64,000 nt of DNA from Cytophagales bacterium (GTDB lineage: Bacteria > Bacteroidota > Bacteroidia > Cytophagales > Thermoflexibacteraceae), in the NCBI GenBank assembly GCA_013299115.1, contig JAAFKA010000024.1, forward strand, positions 1 to 64,000, written 5' to 3'. A model generated the notes under the pieces. That model was not told the DNA's origin, ran no database searches, and saw only the letters and a list, made by a program, of their open reading frames with translations. The translations under genes and the position numbers were made by a program. The number at the start of each line of letters is the position of its first letter. Position 1 is the first letter of the stretch. Shown piece after piece: positions 8,430 to 18,000 of this stretch.

Positions 8430-8851
8430 TAAATACAATACAAGTTGCTTGCGACAAGCACAATCTACAACAGTTACGGCAATTTGTAGCCGATAGACTT
8501 CACGATTTTGCTGTGGCTCCCGCCGAAGCTGATATGTTGGTATTGGCAATGGACGAAGTTTGTGCCAACATTATGGTACACTCTCACCAATGCAATCCCT
8601 CAGACAACCTCGAACTCAGCATTTGGCTCGAAGGCACAAGGCTTATTTTTGAAGTGCAAGACTATGCTCCCGATTGCTACTTTGACCCCGCCAACTACAA
8701 AGTGCCTGATATTTTGCAAATTATTGCCGAAAAACGAAACGGCGGTATGGGGTTGATTTTAGTCAAAAAAATAATGGACGAAATGCAAGCCGAAAAAAGA
8801 GGTGCATACAACGTATATAAGTTTGCAAAAAATATTACAGCTGTTTTGTGA
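8426..8851 (+). CDS. RsbW/SpoIIAB-like anti-sigma kinase (HATPase_c_2)
   Basis: A 141-residue GHKL ATPase-fold protein that is predicted to phosphorylate the STAS partner encoded just before it. The N box is MDEVCANIMVHSH at about residues 37-49, with the catalytic Glu and the Mg-binding Asn, and the ATP-lid G box is GGMGLILVKKIMDE near residues 109-122. The start overlaps the upstream stop. A strong terminator follows at 8859-8897. In Bacteroidota such pairs often control targets other than a SigB-type sigma factor; here the target is not visible. Confidence 0.85.
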   Translation: MINTIQVACDKHNLQQLRQFVADRLHDFAVAPAEADMLVLAMDEVCANIMVHSHQCNPSDNLELSIWLEGTRLIFEVQDYAPDCYFDPANYKVPDILQIIAEKRNGGMGLILVKKIMDEMQAEKRGAYNVYKFAKNITAVL

Positions 8852-8858
8852 ACTCAAT

Positions 8859-8897
8859 AAAAAACGTCAGACAACTTAAACTTGTCTGACGTTTTTT
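8859..8897. terminator. Bidirectional rho-independent terminator
   Basis: Perfect 16-bp stem (AAAAAACGTCAGACAA / TTGTCTGACGTTTTTT) with a 7-base loop. It sits between the convergent anti-sigma gene and mraY, and the A and T runs at both feet allow it to end transcription from either side. Confidence 0.92.
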
Positions 8898-8953
8898 ATG
8901 TATCCACCCAATAAAGGAATAAAGAAGTTTTTTTGAATATTATTTTCTCTCAA

Positions 8954-10219
8954 CTACCTAATTTTCAGCGTAGCCAAACAAAAAATAGCCAATAAAATAC
9001 CCACAATAAAGAAACGCATCACAATTTTAGGCTCTGGTATTTTTTTCTTTTGGTAGTGGTGGTGCAAAGGCGACATGAGGAAAATTCTACGCCCTTCGCC
9101 ATATTTCTTTTTGGTGTATTTGAAGTAACTTACCTGCAACATAACCGACAAGTTTTCTACCAAAAAAATACCGCAAAGCACAGGCAACATCAATTCTTTG
9201 CGAACCATTAATGCCAGCACAGCTATCAAAGCACCCAAAGTCAAACTTCCTGTATCTCCCATAAAAACCTGAGCAGGGTAGGAGTTGTACCACAAAAAGC
9301 CTATACAAGCCCCAACAAAAGCCGTACAAAAAATTACCAATTCGCCTGTATGCGGTATGAACATCACATTGAGGTAATTTGCAAAAACGACATTGCCCGA
9401 AATGTAAGCAAAAATAGCCAATACAATTCCGATAATAGCCGAAGTACCCGCAGCCAATCCATCGATGCCGTCAGTAATATTTGCACCATTGGAAACAGCA
9501 GTAATAATGAAAATGACCAACGGAATGTAAATCAACCACGCATAGTCGGCACTCAAAAACGGCAATAGGTTTACATAATCCAATTCATTGTCTTTCAAAA
9601 AAGGAATAGTCGTAAGCAAAGATTTTACATCTGTAAACTGTTGATTTCTAACGGCTTCCACTACATTGCCCGCATGAATAGAGTCGGGAAATTGTCGCAC
9701 CAACACCGAATTGTGGAAATACAAGGTGCAGCCAACCACCAAACCCAGCGTAACTTGCCCTACGATTTTGAAACGACCTTTTAGCCCTTCTTTATTTTTG
9801 AGAAAAACCTTGATGTAGTCGTCTGTAAAACCAATAGCCCCCGCCCAAACAGTGGTGATGAGCAACAACACAATATAGACGTTGGAAATTCGAGCAAAAA
9901 GCAAAGTAGGAATGATAATGGCAGCAATCATTATCAAGCCACCCATCGTAGGTGTACCTTTTTTTTCCATTTGCCCCTGCAAACCCAAATCTCTTATGGT
10001 TTCGCCTATCTGTTGTTTGTGCAAAAAGTTGATAATTCGATGCCCAAAGAGCATAGCTATCAATAACGACAGCAAAGCTGCCATCATTGCCCGAAACGAA
10101 ATGTATTGGAACAAGCCTGCCCCAACAAAATCAAATTCTTGGTCTAAAAAACGAAATAAATAGTAAAACACTGTCTGAATTTTTAATGTTGAATTTTTAA
10201 TATATGCTATTGTGTGCAA
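8954..10219 (-). CDS. mraY: Phospho-N-acetylmuramoyl-pentapeptide-transferase MraY
   Basis: Transfers phospho-MurNAc-pentapeptide from UDP to undecaprenyl phosphate, making lipid I at the cytoplasmic membrane. The family blocks are clear: [20 protein letters not shown] (the DD pair), [29 protein letters not shown] and a terminal SPLHHHYQK block. About ten membrane segments are visible. The first 17 residues from ATG 10219 look unlike the family; a GTG at 10168, starting at the [13 protein letters not shown] segment, is an alternative start. The gene stands alone: no mur or fts genes of a dcw cluster flank it. Its transcription ends at the shared terminator at 8859-8897. Confidence 0.95.
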   Translation of the reverse strand: MHTIAYIKNSTLKIQTVFYYLFRFLDQEFDFVGAGLFQYISFRAMMAALLSLLIAMLFGHRIINFLHKQQIGETIRDLGLQGQMEKKGTPTMGGLIMIAAIIIPTLLFARISNVYIVLLLITTVWAGAIGFTDDYIKVFLKNKEGLKGRFKIVGQVTLGLVVGCTLYFHNSVLVRQFPDSIHAGNVVEAVRNQQFTDVKSLLTTIPFLKDNELDYVNLLPFLSADYAWLIYIPLVIFIITAVSNGANITDGIDGLAAGTSAIIGIVLAIFAYISGNVVFANYLNVMFIPHTGELVIFCTAFVGACIGFLWYNSYPAQVFMGDTGSLTLGALIAVLALMVRKELMLPVLCGIFLVENLSVMLQVSYFKYTKKKYGEGRRIFLMSPLHHHYQKKKIPEPKIVMRFFIVGILLAIFCLATLKIR

Positions 10220-10361
10220 AAGTGAAAAACTTTTGCTACTTTTTTACTTAATAAGATAAAAAAATTAGAAAAATTTTGTTTATTTTGTAAACTAATTTAC
10301 TTTAATTTCGTTCTAATCATTAACTACCAACTACTCTATTCTAACTACTCATTTAATCGCA

Positions 10362-10976
10362 ATGGAAGAACAATTTAGTCCTCAGCAAAGTCTGGAATTG
10401 ATAACCAAAATAATAACCCAAGCAAAGCAAAAAGTAAACGAAAACGGCGTGCTGTACATGGTTTGGGGCTTGCTCATAAGTGCAGCTTCGATGGGGCAAT
10501 TTATTTTGTTACGTAGCGAAGTCTATAAACCTATCAATTTTGTGCCTTATTATTTACTACCTTTGGGTACACTATTTTCGTGGTTTTATTACCGAAAAAA
10601 GTTACAATCGCAGCCAACGCACAACAACGTGATGGAGATAATTAGGAAAATTTGGGTAGTAGCAAGTGTCAATTTATTGGTGTTGGGTTTTTTGTTTCCA
10701 ATGGTCTTACAAAATCATTTAGTACCTGTTTTGTTGCTCATTAAGGGTTCAAGTGTGTTGCTAACAGGCTGGATAGTGCTATCGAGAGTAATGCAAGTGG
10801 CAGGAATAGTGATGAATTTATCGGGATTGGCAGCTTTTACAGTGGCGTGGAATTGGCAACCTCTACAACTATCTATCACAAGTTTTGTTTGTGTGTTCTT
10901 AACGGGCTTATATTTGTGGTATCAAAACAAAAACCAAAATAACCTAAGTCAGACAAAAATAAACTATGCTTTATAA
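10362..10976 (+). CDS. Multi-pass membrane protein of unknown function
   Basis: A 204-residue protein. After a polar N-terminus of about 27 residues (EEQFSPQQSLELITKII) come about six hydrophobic segments, for example near residues 28-50, 58-73, 89-110 and 115-135. I recognise no functional motif. It overlaps the following winged-helix regulator gene by 11 bases, so the two are translationally coupled. Such pairs of a membrane protein and a small winged-helix protein recur in Bacteroidota, which suggests the regulator controls or senses through its own membrane partner; this is inference. Confidence 0.7.
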   Translation: MEEQFSPQQSLELITKIITQAKQKVNENGVLYMVWGLLISAASMGQFILLRSEVYKPINFVPYYLLPLGTLFSWFYYRKKLQSQPTHNNVMEIIRKIWVVASVNLLVLGFLFPMVLQNHLVPVLLLIKGSSVLLTGWIVLSRVMQVAGIVMNLSGLAAFTVAWNWQPLQLSITSFVCVFLTGLYLWYQNKNQNNLSQTKINYAL

Positions 10977-11250
10977 AGACCTCAATCCTGTTTTACATTC
11001 GCAACTTCGTCTGGCGGTGATGTCGTTTTTGATAGCTAATAAAGTATCGGAATTTAACCAGCTAAAAGAAATTACCCAAGCCACTTCGGGCAATTTGAGT
11101 GTGCAGCTAAAAAAATTGGAGGAGGTAAATTATATTGCCATAGAAAAAGGTTACAAAGACAACTACCCCCACACCGCAGTCAAAATAACCGACAATGGTA
11201 TCAAGGCTTTTGAGGAATATGTGGAGGCATTGAAAAAATATATACTGTAG
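10966..11250 (+). CDS. Winged-helix transcriptional regulator (HTH_34 type)
   Basis: A 94-residue cytosolic DNA-binding protein. The whole protein is a winged helix: HSQLRLAVMSFLIANK (helix 1), FNQLKEITQATSGNLSVQLKKLEE (helix-turn-helix with recognition helix) and a wing with Y..NYPHTAVKITDNGIKAFEEYVEAL. This matches the small winged-helix family that resembles MarR/ArsR proteins without a metal site. It is coupled to the upstream membrane protein. Its stop codon (TAG, 11248-11250) lies within the GTAG foot of the palindromic array that follows, so the array begins exactly at the gene end. Confidence 0.82.
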   Translation: MLYKDLNPVLHSQLRLAVMSFLIANKVSEFNQLKEITQATSGNLSVQLKKLEEVNYIAIEKGYKDNYPHTAVKITDNGIKAFEEYVEALKKYIL

Positions 11251-11365
11251 AACGGACTTTAGTCCGTTCACATATTGCCCAAACGGACTTTAGTCCGTTC
11301 ACATATTGCCCAAACGGACTTTAGTCCGTTCACATATTGCCCAAACGGACTAAAGTCCGTTCTAC
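11247..11365. repeat. REP-like array, four hairpins with a 31-bp period
   Basis: Four copies of ACGGACTTTAGTCCGT start at 11252, 11283, 11314 and 11345, each 31 bp apart, joined by the spacer CACATATTGCCCA. The last copy is inverted in its centre (CTAAAG). The array opens with GTAG (11247-11250) and closes with CTAC (11362-11365). This is the layout of a BIME, a cluster of REP elements. Spacers are identical, so it is not a CRISPR array. Confidence 0.9.
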
Positions 11366-11392
11366 AGTCGGGTTGCACCGACTTTAATTTTA
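11366..11392 (+). terminator. Possible terminator
   Basis: Stem AGTCGG (11366-11371) / CCGACT (11378-11383) with a 6-base loop, followed by TTAATTTT. It comes immediately after the REP array. Confidence 0.5.
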
Positions 11393-11426
11393 ATATTTTA
11401 GTTTATATTATAAACAAGTTTAAAAA

Positions 11427-12236
11427 ATGAAAAATCTAATTATTGCTTCGCTGTTGGCAATAGCCAACCCTGTGCTTGGGGTCGGCAGCCTTTGCTGTTC
11501 TCAAAACCCAAGTGAACTTGCGGTTTCTCAAAACCACAAGCTGGTTTCTCAAAACCTACTCAACGGCATTGAGCAGAAAATAATGCAATCCTTTGTCAGT
11601 AGCATGACCACCCAAAAAGACGAGCAACTGCAAAATCTCAAAAAAGAATTGGCAGCCTTGCAAAAACAACGCAACCAAAACATCATTGTCTATTGGCAGA
11701 GTTATTTGGCTTATTACCACGCCATTTTTGCCCTCCAAACAGGCAAAAAAGACCTTGCCGAAACCTATACAGCGGAGGGAATTGAGTTATTGGACAACCT
11801 CCAAAATAAAAATTCGGAGGATTATACTTTGTTGGCTTACCTCAAAAGTTTTTCTATTCAGTTCAAATCGGGGTTTAAAGCACCGTTTATTTCCTCTGCG
11901 GTCAAGTCCGATTTGGAAAAAGCCATAGCAATGGACAAAGAAAACCTGCGTGCCTATTATGTGTATGCGAGCAGTGATTTTTACACTCCCGAAATGTACG
12001 GAGGTTGCAAAGAAGCCGAACAATATTTGCTAAAAGCTATTGCCTTGCCTGCCCAAAAAGTACCCAACGCCATGCTGCCTGCGTGGGGCAAAGAGGAGGC
12101 TTACGAACTATTGATTAAGTTTTATATCAAAAAAGAAAAGTGGGAACAGGCAAAAAAGACTTTCCAAACGGCAAGCACCAACTACCCTAACAGCTATAAT
12201 ATCAACAAGTTAGCTGCAAAATTGGTGGGGAAATAA
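11427..12236 (+). CDS. Exported TPR-like protein
   Basis: A 269-residue protein with a signal peptide of about 18-20 residues (MKNLIIASLLAIANPVLG). Helical TPR-like repeats follow, clearest near residues 170-265 (DLEKAIAMDKENLRAYYVYA, then EEAYELLIKFYIKKEKWEQA). Residues 25-45 contain a threefold SQN motif that is encoded by copies of a 14-bp palindrome GGTTTCTCAAAACC (11522-11535, 11543-11556, partial 11498-11510); the same palindrome occurs in non-coding DNA at 43044. It lies 96 bases before a TonB-dependent receptor gene on the same strand and may be its partner. Function unknown. Confidence 0.7.
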   Translation: MKNLIIASLLAIANPVLGVGSLCCSQNPSELAVSQNHKLVSQNLLNGIEQKIMQSFVSSMTTQKDEQLQNLKKELAALQKQRNQNIIVYWQSYLAYYHAIFALQTGKKDLAETYTAEGIELLDNLQNKNSEDYTLLAYLKSFSIQFKSGFKAPFISSAVKSDLEKAIAMDKENLRAYYVYASSDFYTPEMYGGCKEAEQYLLKAIALPAQKVPNAMLPAWGKEEAYELLIKFYIKKEKWEQAKKTFQTASTNYPNSYNINKLAAKLVGK

Positions 12237-12245
12237 TAACAAAAC

Positions 12246-12278
12246 ACCTATCGGGTGGCTTTGAGCCACCCGATAGGT
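12246..12278. repeat. Palindrome GGGTGGCTTTGAGCCACCC
   Basis: A 33-bp hairpin with arms ACCTATCGGGTGGCT and AGCCACCCGATAGGT around TTG. The same core occurs at 22120-22150 with a slightly different outer stem. It may end transcription of the TPR gene but has no T-run. Confidence 0.75.
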
Positions 12279-12332
12279 AACTTCAATTCACATTACTAAC
12301 TGATTACTGTTCACTGATTACTGCCAACTGCC

Positions 12333-14528
12333 ATGAAAAACATCATCTTCATTCTTCTATTTTTTGCTCAAACCACCTTTGCCCAGACCATTTTAGTTGG
12401 CAAAGTGCTTGACAAAAGCAACCAGCAACCCATTTTTGCTGCCAATATCTATTGGAAAAGTGCTATGCAGCATGGCACTACTTCGGATTTTGACGGAGTT
12501 TTTACGCTAAAAACTTTGCAAACAACTGAAAAAGATACAAAAAAAGACACCCCAAAAGACACCCAAAAAGATACCTTAGTCGTTTCTTTTATTGGTTATG
12601 AAACAAAGGAAATTGTCCCCAAAAGCACAAAAGATACCTTGATAGTGCAATTAGTTGGCAATATTGGCGTGTTGCAGGAGGTTTCAGTGGTAGCACAAGA
12701 CCCAATTTCTCAAGATTTTTCGGTGGTGAAGTTAGAGAAAATGAATATCTATACCAACCCCATAGCGGCGGGAGATGCCCTGAAAGCCATTACCATTTTG
12801 CCCTCGTCCACCAATACAGACGAAACCGCAAATCCTGCCTTGCGGGGGAGTTCGGCAGACAGAACAAGAATTTTGTTTAACGGCGTGCCTATCTACAATC
12901 CTGTCCGCAACAGCCAACTGAATGGGCTGGGCAATTTTAGCTTGTTCAATACCGAAATGATACACAAAATGTATGTCTATGCTTCCAATCCTCCTCTCAC
13001 TTTTGGCAATACGAGTGCTGGTTTGGTAGAAATTGAAACCATTAAAAGCCTGAAAACCAATCAATTACAGGTTTCATTAGGCTTGGCAAATACAGGAGTT
13101 TTTTGGTCTAAAAAGTTGGGCAAAAAGCATTTTTTGCAGGCTTACACCAACTACCAATTTTCGTCAGCTTTCATCGGGCTGAACAAAAGTAGTGTGCCTC
13201 GTTTGCGTGATTTTGGCACAACAGACGGTGGCTTAAACCTCAACGTGCAGCTGGGCAGGCAGTGGGTTTGGAACTCATTTAACTATTTGATAACCGAATA
13301 TTTTGGCTTTCAAACCAATGTTTATACCTACGACAACCTCAGCACAGGTAGCAAACAACGGGGCTTTTTTGTGAATAATTTGAGCAAACAATTTGCCAAA
13401 AGTGTGCTGAAAATCAACACCTTAGCAGACGTTAGCAACCAAGATTACGAATTTGGGAGTTTGGTTTCCAATAACAAACAGCAGCAATTTTATGCTTCGG
13501 TGGACTACAAATATTTGGGCTTTCGCAAAATAAGTTTGCAAGTTGGCGGCAATTATGACTATGCAAAGTATGTGGCAGACACCAAAGCCCCGATATTTTT
13601 CTATGCCTTAGCTCCCCAAACGCCGACTTATCAGGTGCAGCAAAATCTGGAAAATCACAACATAGAGGGCTATGTTTACCTCACCTACGCTGCACACCCC
13701 AAGCTAACACTTTCGGCAGCAAGCAGGGCAAATGTGCCGACCAATGCCCAAGTTTTTTATGGCAGTGGGCAAATTTCGGCTACCTATCAGCCTACCAACG
13801 AGCAACGCTGGCTGTTGAGTGCAGGAAAATACCACAATTACAGCACACCAACAGTTTTTAATCCAGCTTTTAATCTCTTAGACAGTTGGCAAGCAGCCTT
13901 AGATTATGAGTTGAAAAAAGCAAGTTTTGAGTTTTTGGCAGCAGTTTATTACAAGCAAGACGGCGGCATACAAAACCTTGCTAATCAGCAACTTAATTTT
14001 AGCAATGCCAACAAAATCAATACTTTGGGGGCAGAAATTGCAATAAGAAAAGACATTGGCAAAAGATTTTCGTTTACTGTTTGCAATACTTTTATTTCGC
14101 AAAAAATGCAAATTGGCAATGAAAGTTTTAGGAGTGCAGAGGATTTGGCTTATTTTGTGAAAGCAACCGCCACTTACAACCACCCAAAAATCGTAACCAT
14201 TGCCTTGTCTTACCTGACCAGAGAGGGCAAATTTTTTACGCCCATCATTGGTGGAAATTTCAACGCAAGGGCAGGTTTTTATGAACCCATTTGGTCAAAC
14301 CAAGTCAATTCGCAACAATATGGCAACTACCACAATTTGAGTTTGAACCTCAACCGTTATTTCAAAGTAGGCAAAACAGGTTTGGTGGTCTTTGCTTCGG
14401 TCAATAACTTGCTGAATATCAGCAATGAACGTGATTTTTTCTTTGCCTCCGATTACAAATCTTGGGAAGTAAATCCCTACCAACTTCGCACTTTTTATGG
14501 GGGTGTGGTGTGGCAGTGGAGTTATTAG
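12333..14528 (+). CDS. TonB-dependent outer membrane receptor with carboxypeptidase-like N-terminal domain
   Basis: A 731-residue outer membrane transporter. It has a signal peptide (to about residue 17, TTFAQ), a carboxypeptidase-regulatory-like domain (residues 20-105, VGKVLDKSNQQPIFAANIYW to FIGYETKEIV), a plug domain (about 115-230, with LRGSSADRTRILFNGVPIYN) and a C-terminal beta barrel ending in VWQWSY with a terminal aromatic residue. An unusual Lys/Asp/Thr run (KDTKKDTPKDTQKDT) of four repeats sits in the first domain near residues 70-85. The substrate is unknown. It would be powered by the ExbB/ExbD/TonB system encoded at 40192-44037. A very stable hairpin at 14597-14665 follows the gene. 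Confidence 0.9.
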   Translation: MKNIIFILLFFAQTTFAQTILVGKVLDKSNQQPIFAANIYWKSAMQHGTTSDFDGVFTLKTLQTTEKDTKKDTPKDTQKDTLVVSFIGYETKEIVPKSTKDTLIVQLVGNIGVLQEVSVVAQDPISQDFSVVKLEKMNIYTNPIAAGDALKAITILPSSTNTDETANPALRGSSADRTRILFNGVPIYNPVRNSQLNGLGNFSLFNTEMIHKMYVYASNPPLTFGNTSAGLVEIETIKSLKTNQLQVSLGLANTGVFWSKKLGKKHFLQAYTNYQFSSAFIGLNKSSVPRLRDFGTTDGGLNLNVQLGRQWVWNSFNYLITEYFGFQTNVYTYDNLSTGSKQRGFFVNNLSKQFAKSVLKINTLADVSNQDYEFGSLVSNNKQQQFYASVDYKYLGFRKISLQVGGNYDYAKYVADTKAPIFFYALAPQTPTYQVQQNLENHNIEGYVYLTYAAHPKLTLSAASRANVPTNAQVFYGSGQISATYQPTNEQRWLLSAGKYHNYSTPTVFNPAFNLLDSWQAALDYELKKASFEFLAAVYYKQDGGIQNLANQQLNFSNANKINTLGAEIAIRKDIGKRFSFTVCNTFISQKMQIGNESFRSAEDLAYFVKATATYNHPKIVTIALSYLTREGKFFTPIIGGNFNARAGFYEPIWSNQVNSQQYGNYHNLSLNLNRYFKVGKTGLVVFASVNNLLNISNERDFFFASDYKSWEVNPYQLRTFYGGVVWQWSY

Positions 14529-14596
14529 GAATAAGTATGAAATAGGAAATAGGAAATTAAATAATTGATAATCAAATAGTTAATTTCATAGGTCGT

Positions 14597-14665
14597 TGTA
14601 AAAAAGTGTTGATAAAGATGACATCTTTCAAAAAGATGTCATCTTTATCAACACTTTTTTACAAT
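14597..14665. terminator. Very long perfect hairpin after the TonB-dependent receptor
   Basis: Arms of 32 bp at 14597-14628 and 14634-14665 are perfectly complementary, with a 5-base TCAAA loop. The arms begin TTGTAAAAAAGTG and end CACTTTTTTACAA, so T-runs are built in on both strands. It probably terminates transcription, but its length is far beyond an ordinary terminator and its CAA-type loop matches other palindromes at 7081-7109 and 55622-55654. Confidence 0.75.
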
Positions 14666-14772
14666 TATCATTTCATATCTCTTATCTATTTCTAATCATA
14701 CATTCCAAACTTTTCGGCAGTTTGCACACAATCTGCAAAAATATAGTCCAATACGCCAAGCAATTTATTGCG

Positions 14773-14801
14773 AAGTAACAGTTCTTAGAGAACTGTTACT
14801 T
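14773..14801. repeat. Perfect palindrome with 13-bp arms
   Basis: AAGTAACAGTTCT and its exact complement around a TAG triloop. It stands in a 483-base gene-free stretch (14529-15011) that otherwise holds the long hairpin at 14597, a GGTAGTGCCGTAGC-type repeat scrap near 14850-14866 on the minus strand and the promoter of the next gene. Confidence 0.7.
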
Positions 14802-14977
14802 CTATAATGTGTTTTTGAAACTAAAATCCCAAAATCACTTTCCTATGTGTATAGCTACGGCACTACCAGCAAAGTTACAGAAAATACATAGAAAAGCAAA
14901 ATTGTTTTGGTTGCAAAACTTCGACAAGCCCACAAAAAAATTGCACCTTACCTAAACAAAGTTTCAACTATTTTGTT

Positions 14978-14985
14978 TACTTTTG
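14978..14985 (+). promoter_or_regulatory. Candidate -7 box TACTTTTG
   Basis: Matches the Bacteroidota TAnnTTTG box and lies 26 bases before the start of the T9SS surface protein gene. No clear -33 TTG is seen. Confidence 0.5.
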
Positions 14986-15011
14986 CCCAAATTTTTTAAA
15001 CTTCAAACAAG

Positions 15012-18000
15012 ATGAAAAAGATACAAAAAATAATGCTGATGGTGGTGGTTTGTTGGGGGATTGCTATGAATAGCTATGCCCAAGTGCCTACTGTGAATAA
15101 CCTTGTGAAGTTGTGGGATAAGACTTATGGGGGTACTTTGACTGACCAGCCAAGTAAAAGCATTAAAACAAAAGATGGAGGAGTATTAATCGTTGGCTAT
15201 TCTGTATCTAATAGGGGAGCAGATAAAACAGAAAATTGTAGAGGGGGAAAAGACTTTTGGCTATTAAAAATAGATGCTAATGGTAGAAAAGAATGGGACA
15301 AAACTATAGGAAGTCCAGGCGATGAGGAAAGCGGCATAATTATTAGACAAACAGAGGATGAGGGTTACATTTTAGCCACTAGTACTATGGATTATGTAGG
15401 TGGTGATAAATCAAATAGCAATGCCAGCTATCAATCAGATATCTGGATTGTTCGGTTAGATAAAAAAGGACAAAAACTGTGGGATAAAACTTATGGTGGA
15501 ATAAACCCAGAAGGCGTAGTAAGTATTATCCAAAATGGTAATGGTTTTTTAGTCCTATTCATAGTAGGGAGATTAGCATATAGTCGTGAGCCAAATATTT
15601 GGCTTCTTCAATTAGATAGTTCTGGTAATAAGCTTTGGGAAAAAGGTTTGGTTGATGATGGTGCAACAAAAGCACTTGCAATGGAAAAACTTGGAAATGG
15701 TTTTATTATAGTAGGTGTTACAAACTCTAAAATTGGAAATAACACTACTTCTGATTCAAAAGATTGGATATTGCATATAGATGCACAAGGTAATATATTA
15801 TGGGAAAAATCATATTTATTGAATGGTTTATTTATTCAAAAAGGTCGTATTATAATAGACAAACAGAATAATGCACTCATAGCTATTTGTGTTAGGACGC
15901 ACTATTATATTCCAAATCCACAAAAGATGATGTTGTTAAAGATTAATCAAGATGGTAATTTAATATGGCAAAGAGAAGTGAATAATACTTCTATTCTACC
16001 CGATTTATTCTTGCTGGAAAATAATTATTTGGCTCTTGGCACACTTACAAGTTCTTATGCTCAAGATTATTTGCTAAGTATGTTAAATGAGGACGGCAAT
16101 TTAGTTTCCAGAGAAATCCTAAATAAAGGATATTCAATAAGTGGTTTCATTGCAAATGACTATATAGATGCATACAAACCTCATATAACTTATTTGGGTA
16201 ATAATACTTTGTTATTCTGTACAGCAGATAGCACTAACCAAAGTGCTTATAAAACTAACAACAGCAGGGGGGGCTATGATTATTGGCTCACAAAATTTGC
16301 AATTACGGATAAATCCACCCGCAATGAAATTAAAGGAAACATTTACAATGATTTGAATACCAACTGCCAACTTAACCTTAATGAGAGAGGACTAAAAGAT
16401 GTATTGGTGCGAGTCAATCCTGGTAATCATTGCACATTTACAGACAATCAGGGTAATTACAGTGTTTTGGTAAGCACAGGAGGTAATTTTACAGTTACTC
16501 CTGTCAATCCACCAAGTAAACTCAATTTACTTAATTTATCTTGCAATAGTTCTACTCCCATCACGTTTAATGGTTTGGGTAATACACAAGAAAATGTAAA
16601 CTTCGGCTTAAAAGTTACTCCTTGTGCCTCCCTCACCGTTGATATTTCCTCCAACCGCCGCCGCAGGTGTTTCCGCAATTTTACCACAGTCAAATACACC
16701 AATGAAGGCTATGCAGCCGCCGATAATGTGCAGTTGAAAGTCATCTATCCGCAGTATGTAGTACCTATTCGCAGTTCGGTGGCGTGGACAAGCAGACAAG
16801 ATACAGTGCTTACCTATAATTTGGGCAGATTGGAAGCAGGGCAGACAGGGCAAATCGTCATCACAGACAGCGTAGTGTGTGGCAACGAAAGCATCAGGGG
16901 ACTAACCCAATGCACAAAGGCAATTATCAGCCCCAAAAGTAGTTGTGCTGTTGTCAATCCCAACTGGGACAAGGCAGATTTGCAGGCTTTTTCTCAATGT
17001 TTGAATGCCAGCAACGTCAAATTATCAGTTGTCAATACAGGCGAAGCCATGCGTGATAGCACAGCTTGGCGACTGTTTTTGAATGGGGTTTTGAAACAAC
17101 AAGGCAGGTTAAAATTGGGCAAAGGCGAAAATTATAGCTTTGAAGTCTTGGCAAAAGGCAGCACAGTAAGGTTGGAGGCAGACCAAACTCCCAACCACCC
17201 CGTAGGCAAATATGCTTTGACGACCATAGAAAGATGTGGCGGGGCAGTGGCTTTCAATGCAGTCTTGGCGCCGCCTGCGGTGCAGTTGCCTATCAATATT
17301 ACATTGGTTGGCGAAGAAATTGCTACTTCTTGTATGCCAATCATAGACAGCTACGACCCCAACGACAAGCAAGTGATACCCGCAGGTGTGGGAGCAAACA
17401 AAATTGTGCGTGATTCAGACGACTTGGAGTTCCAAATCCGTTTTCAAAATACAGGGTCAGATACGGCTTACACAGTCGTCATTCGTGATACGTTAAGCAC
17501 CGCCTTAGACATTGCAAGTTTGCAAGTGGGGGCTTCTTCGCACAATTATACTTACACAGTCAGTGGCAAAAACAACCCCATTATTACGTGGACTTTTGAC
17601 AAAATCAATCTCCCCGCCCAAAAACAAGATGATGCAGGTAGCAATGGTTTTGTGAAATTCAAAATTGCCCAAGTTGCCAATAACCCCAAAGGCACAAAAA
17701 TTGTGAACAAAGCAGGGATTTATTTTGATTTCAACAGCCCCATTATCACCAATGAAACCAATTTGACAGTCGGCGATTTGGTGGCAGACCTGAACAATGC
17801 AGCAGATTTGGCAACAATTTTTGTTTGCAACACCAAACCTCAGCCCACTACTTCGCAAGCAGGAGCAGACCAAACCATTATAGCCTCCTCCGCCACCCTT
17901 GCAGCCAACAACCCCGCAAAAGGTGCAGGCAAATGGCGAGTGGTGCAAGGTACAGGCGAATTTACCAATGCCAACAGCCCAACTACCACAGTAAACAACA

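Noticed and set aside
11247-11365. CRISPR-like regular repeat array
   Set aside because: Units are palindromic, the 13-base spacers are identical and no cas genes are near; it fits a REP/BIME array.
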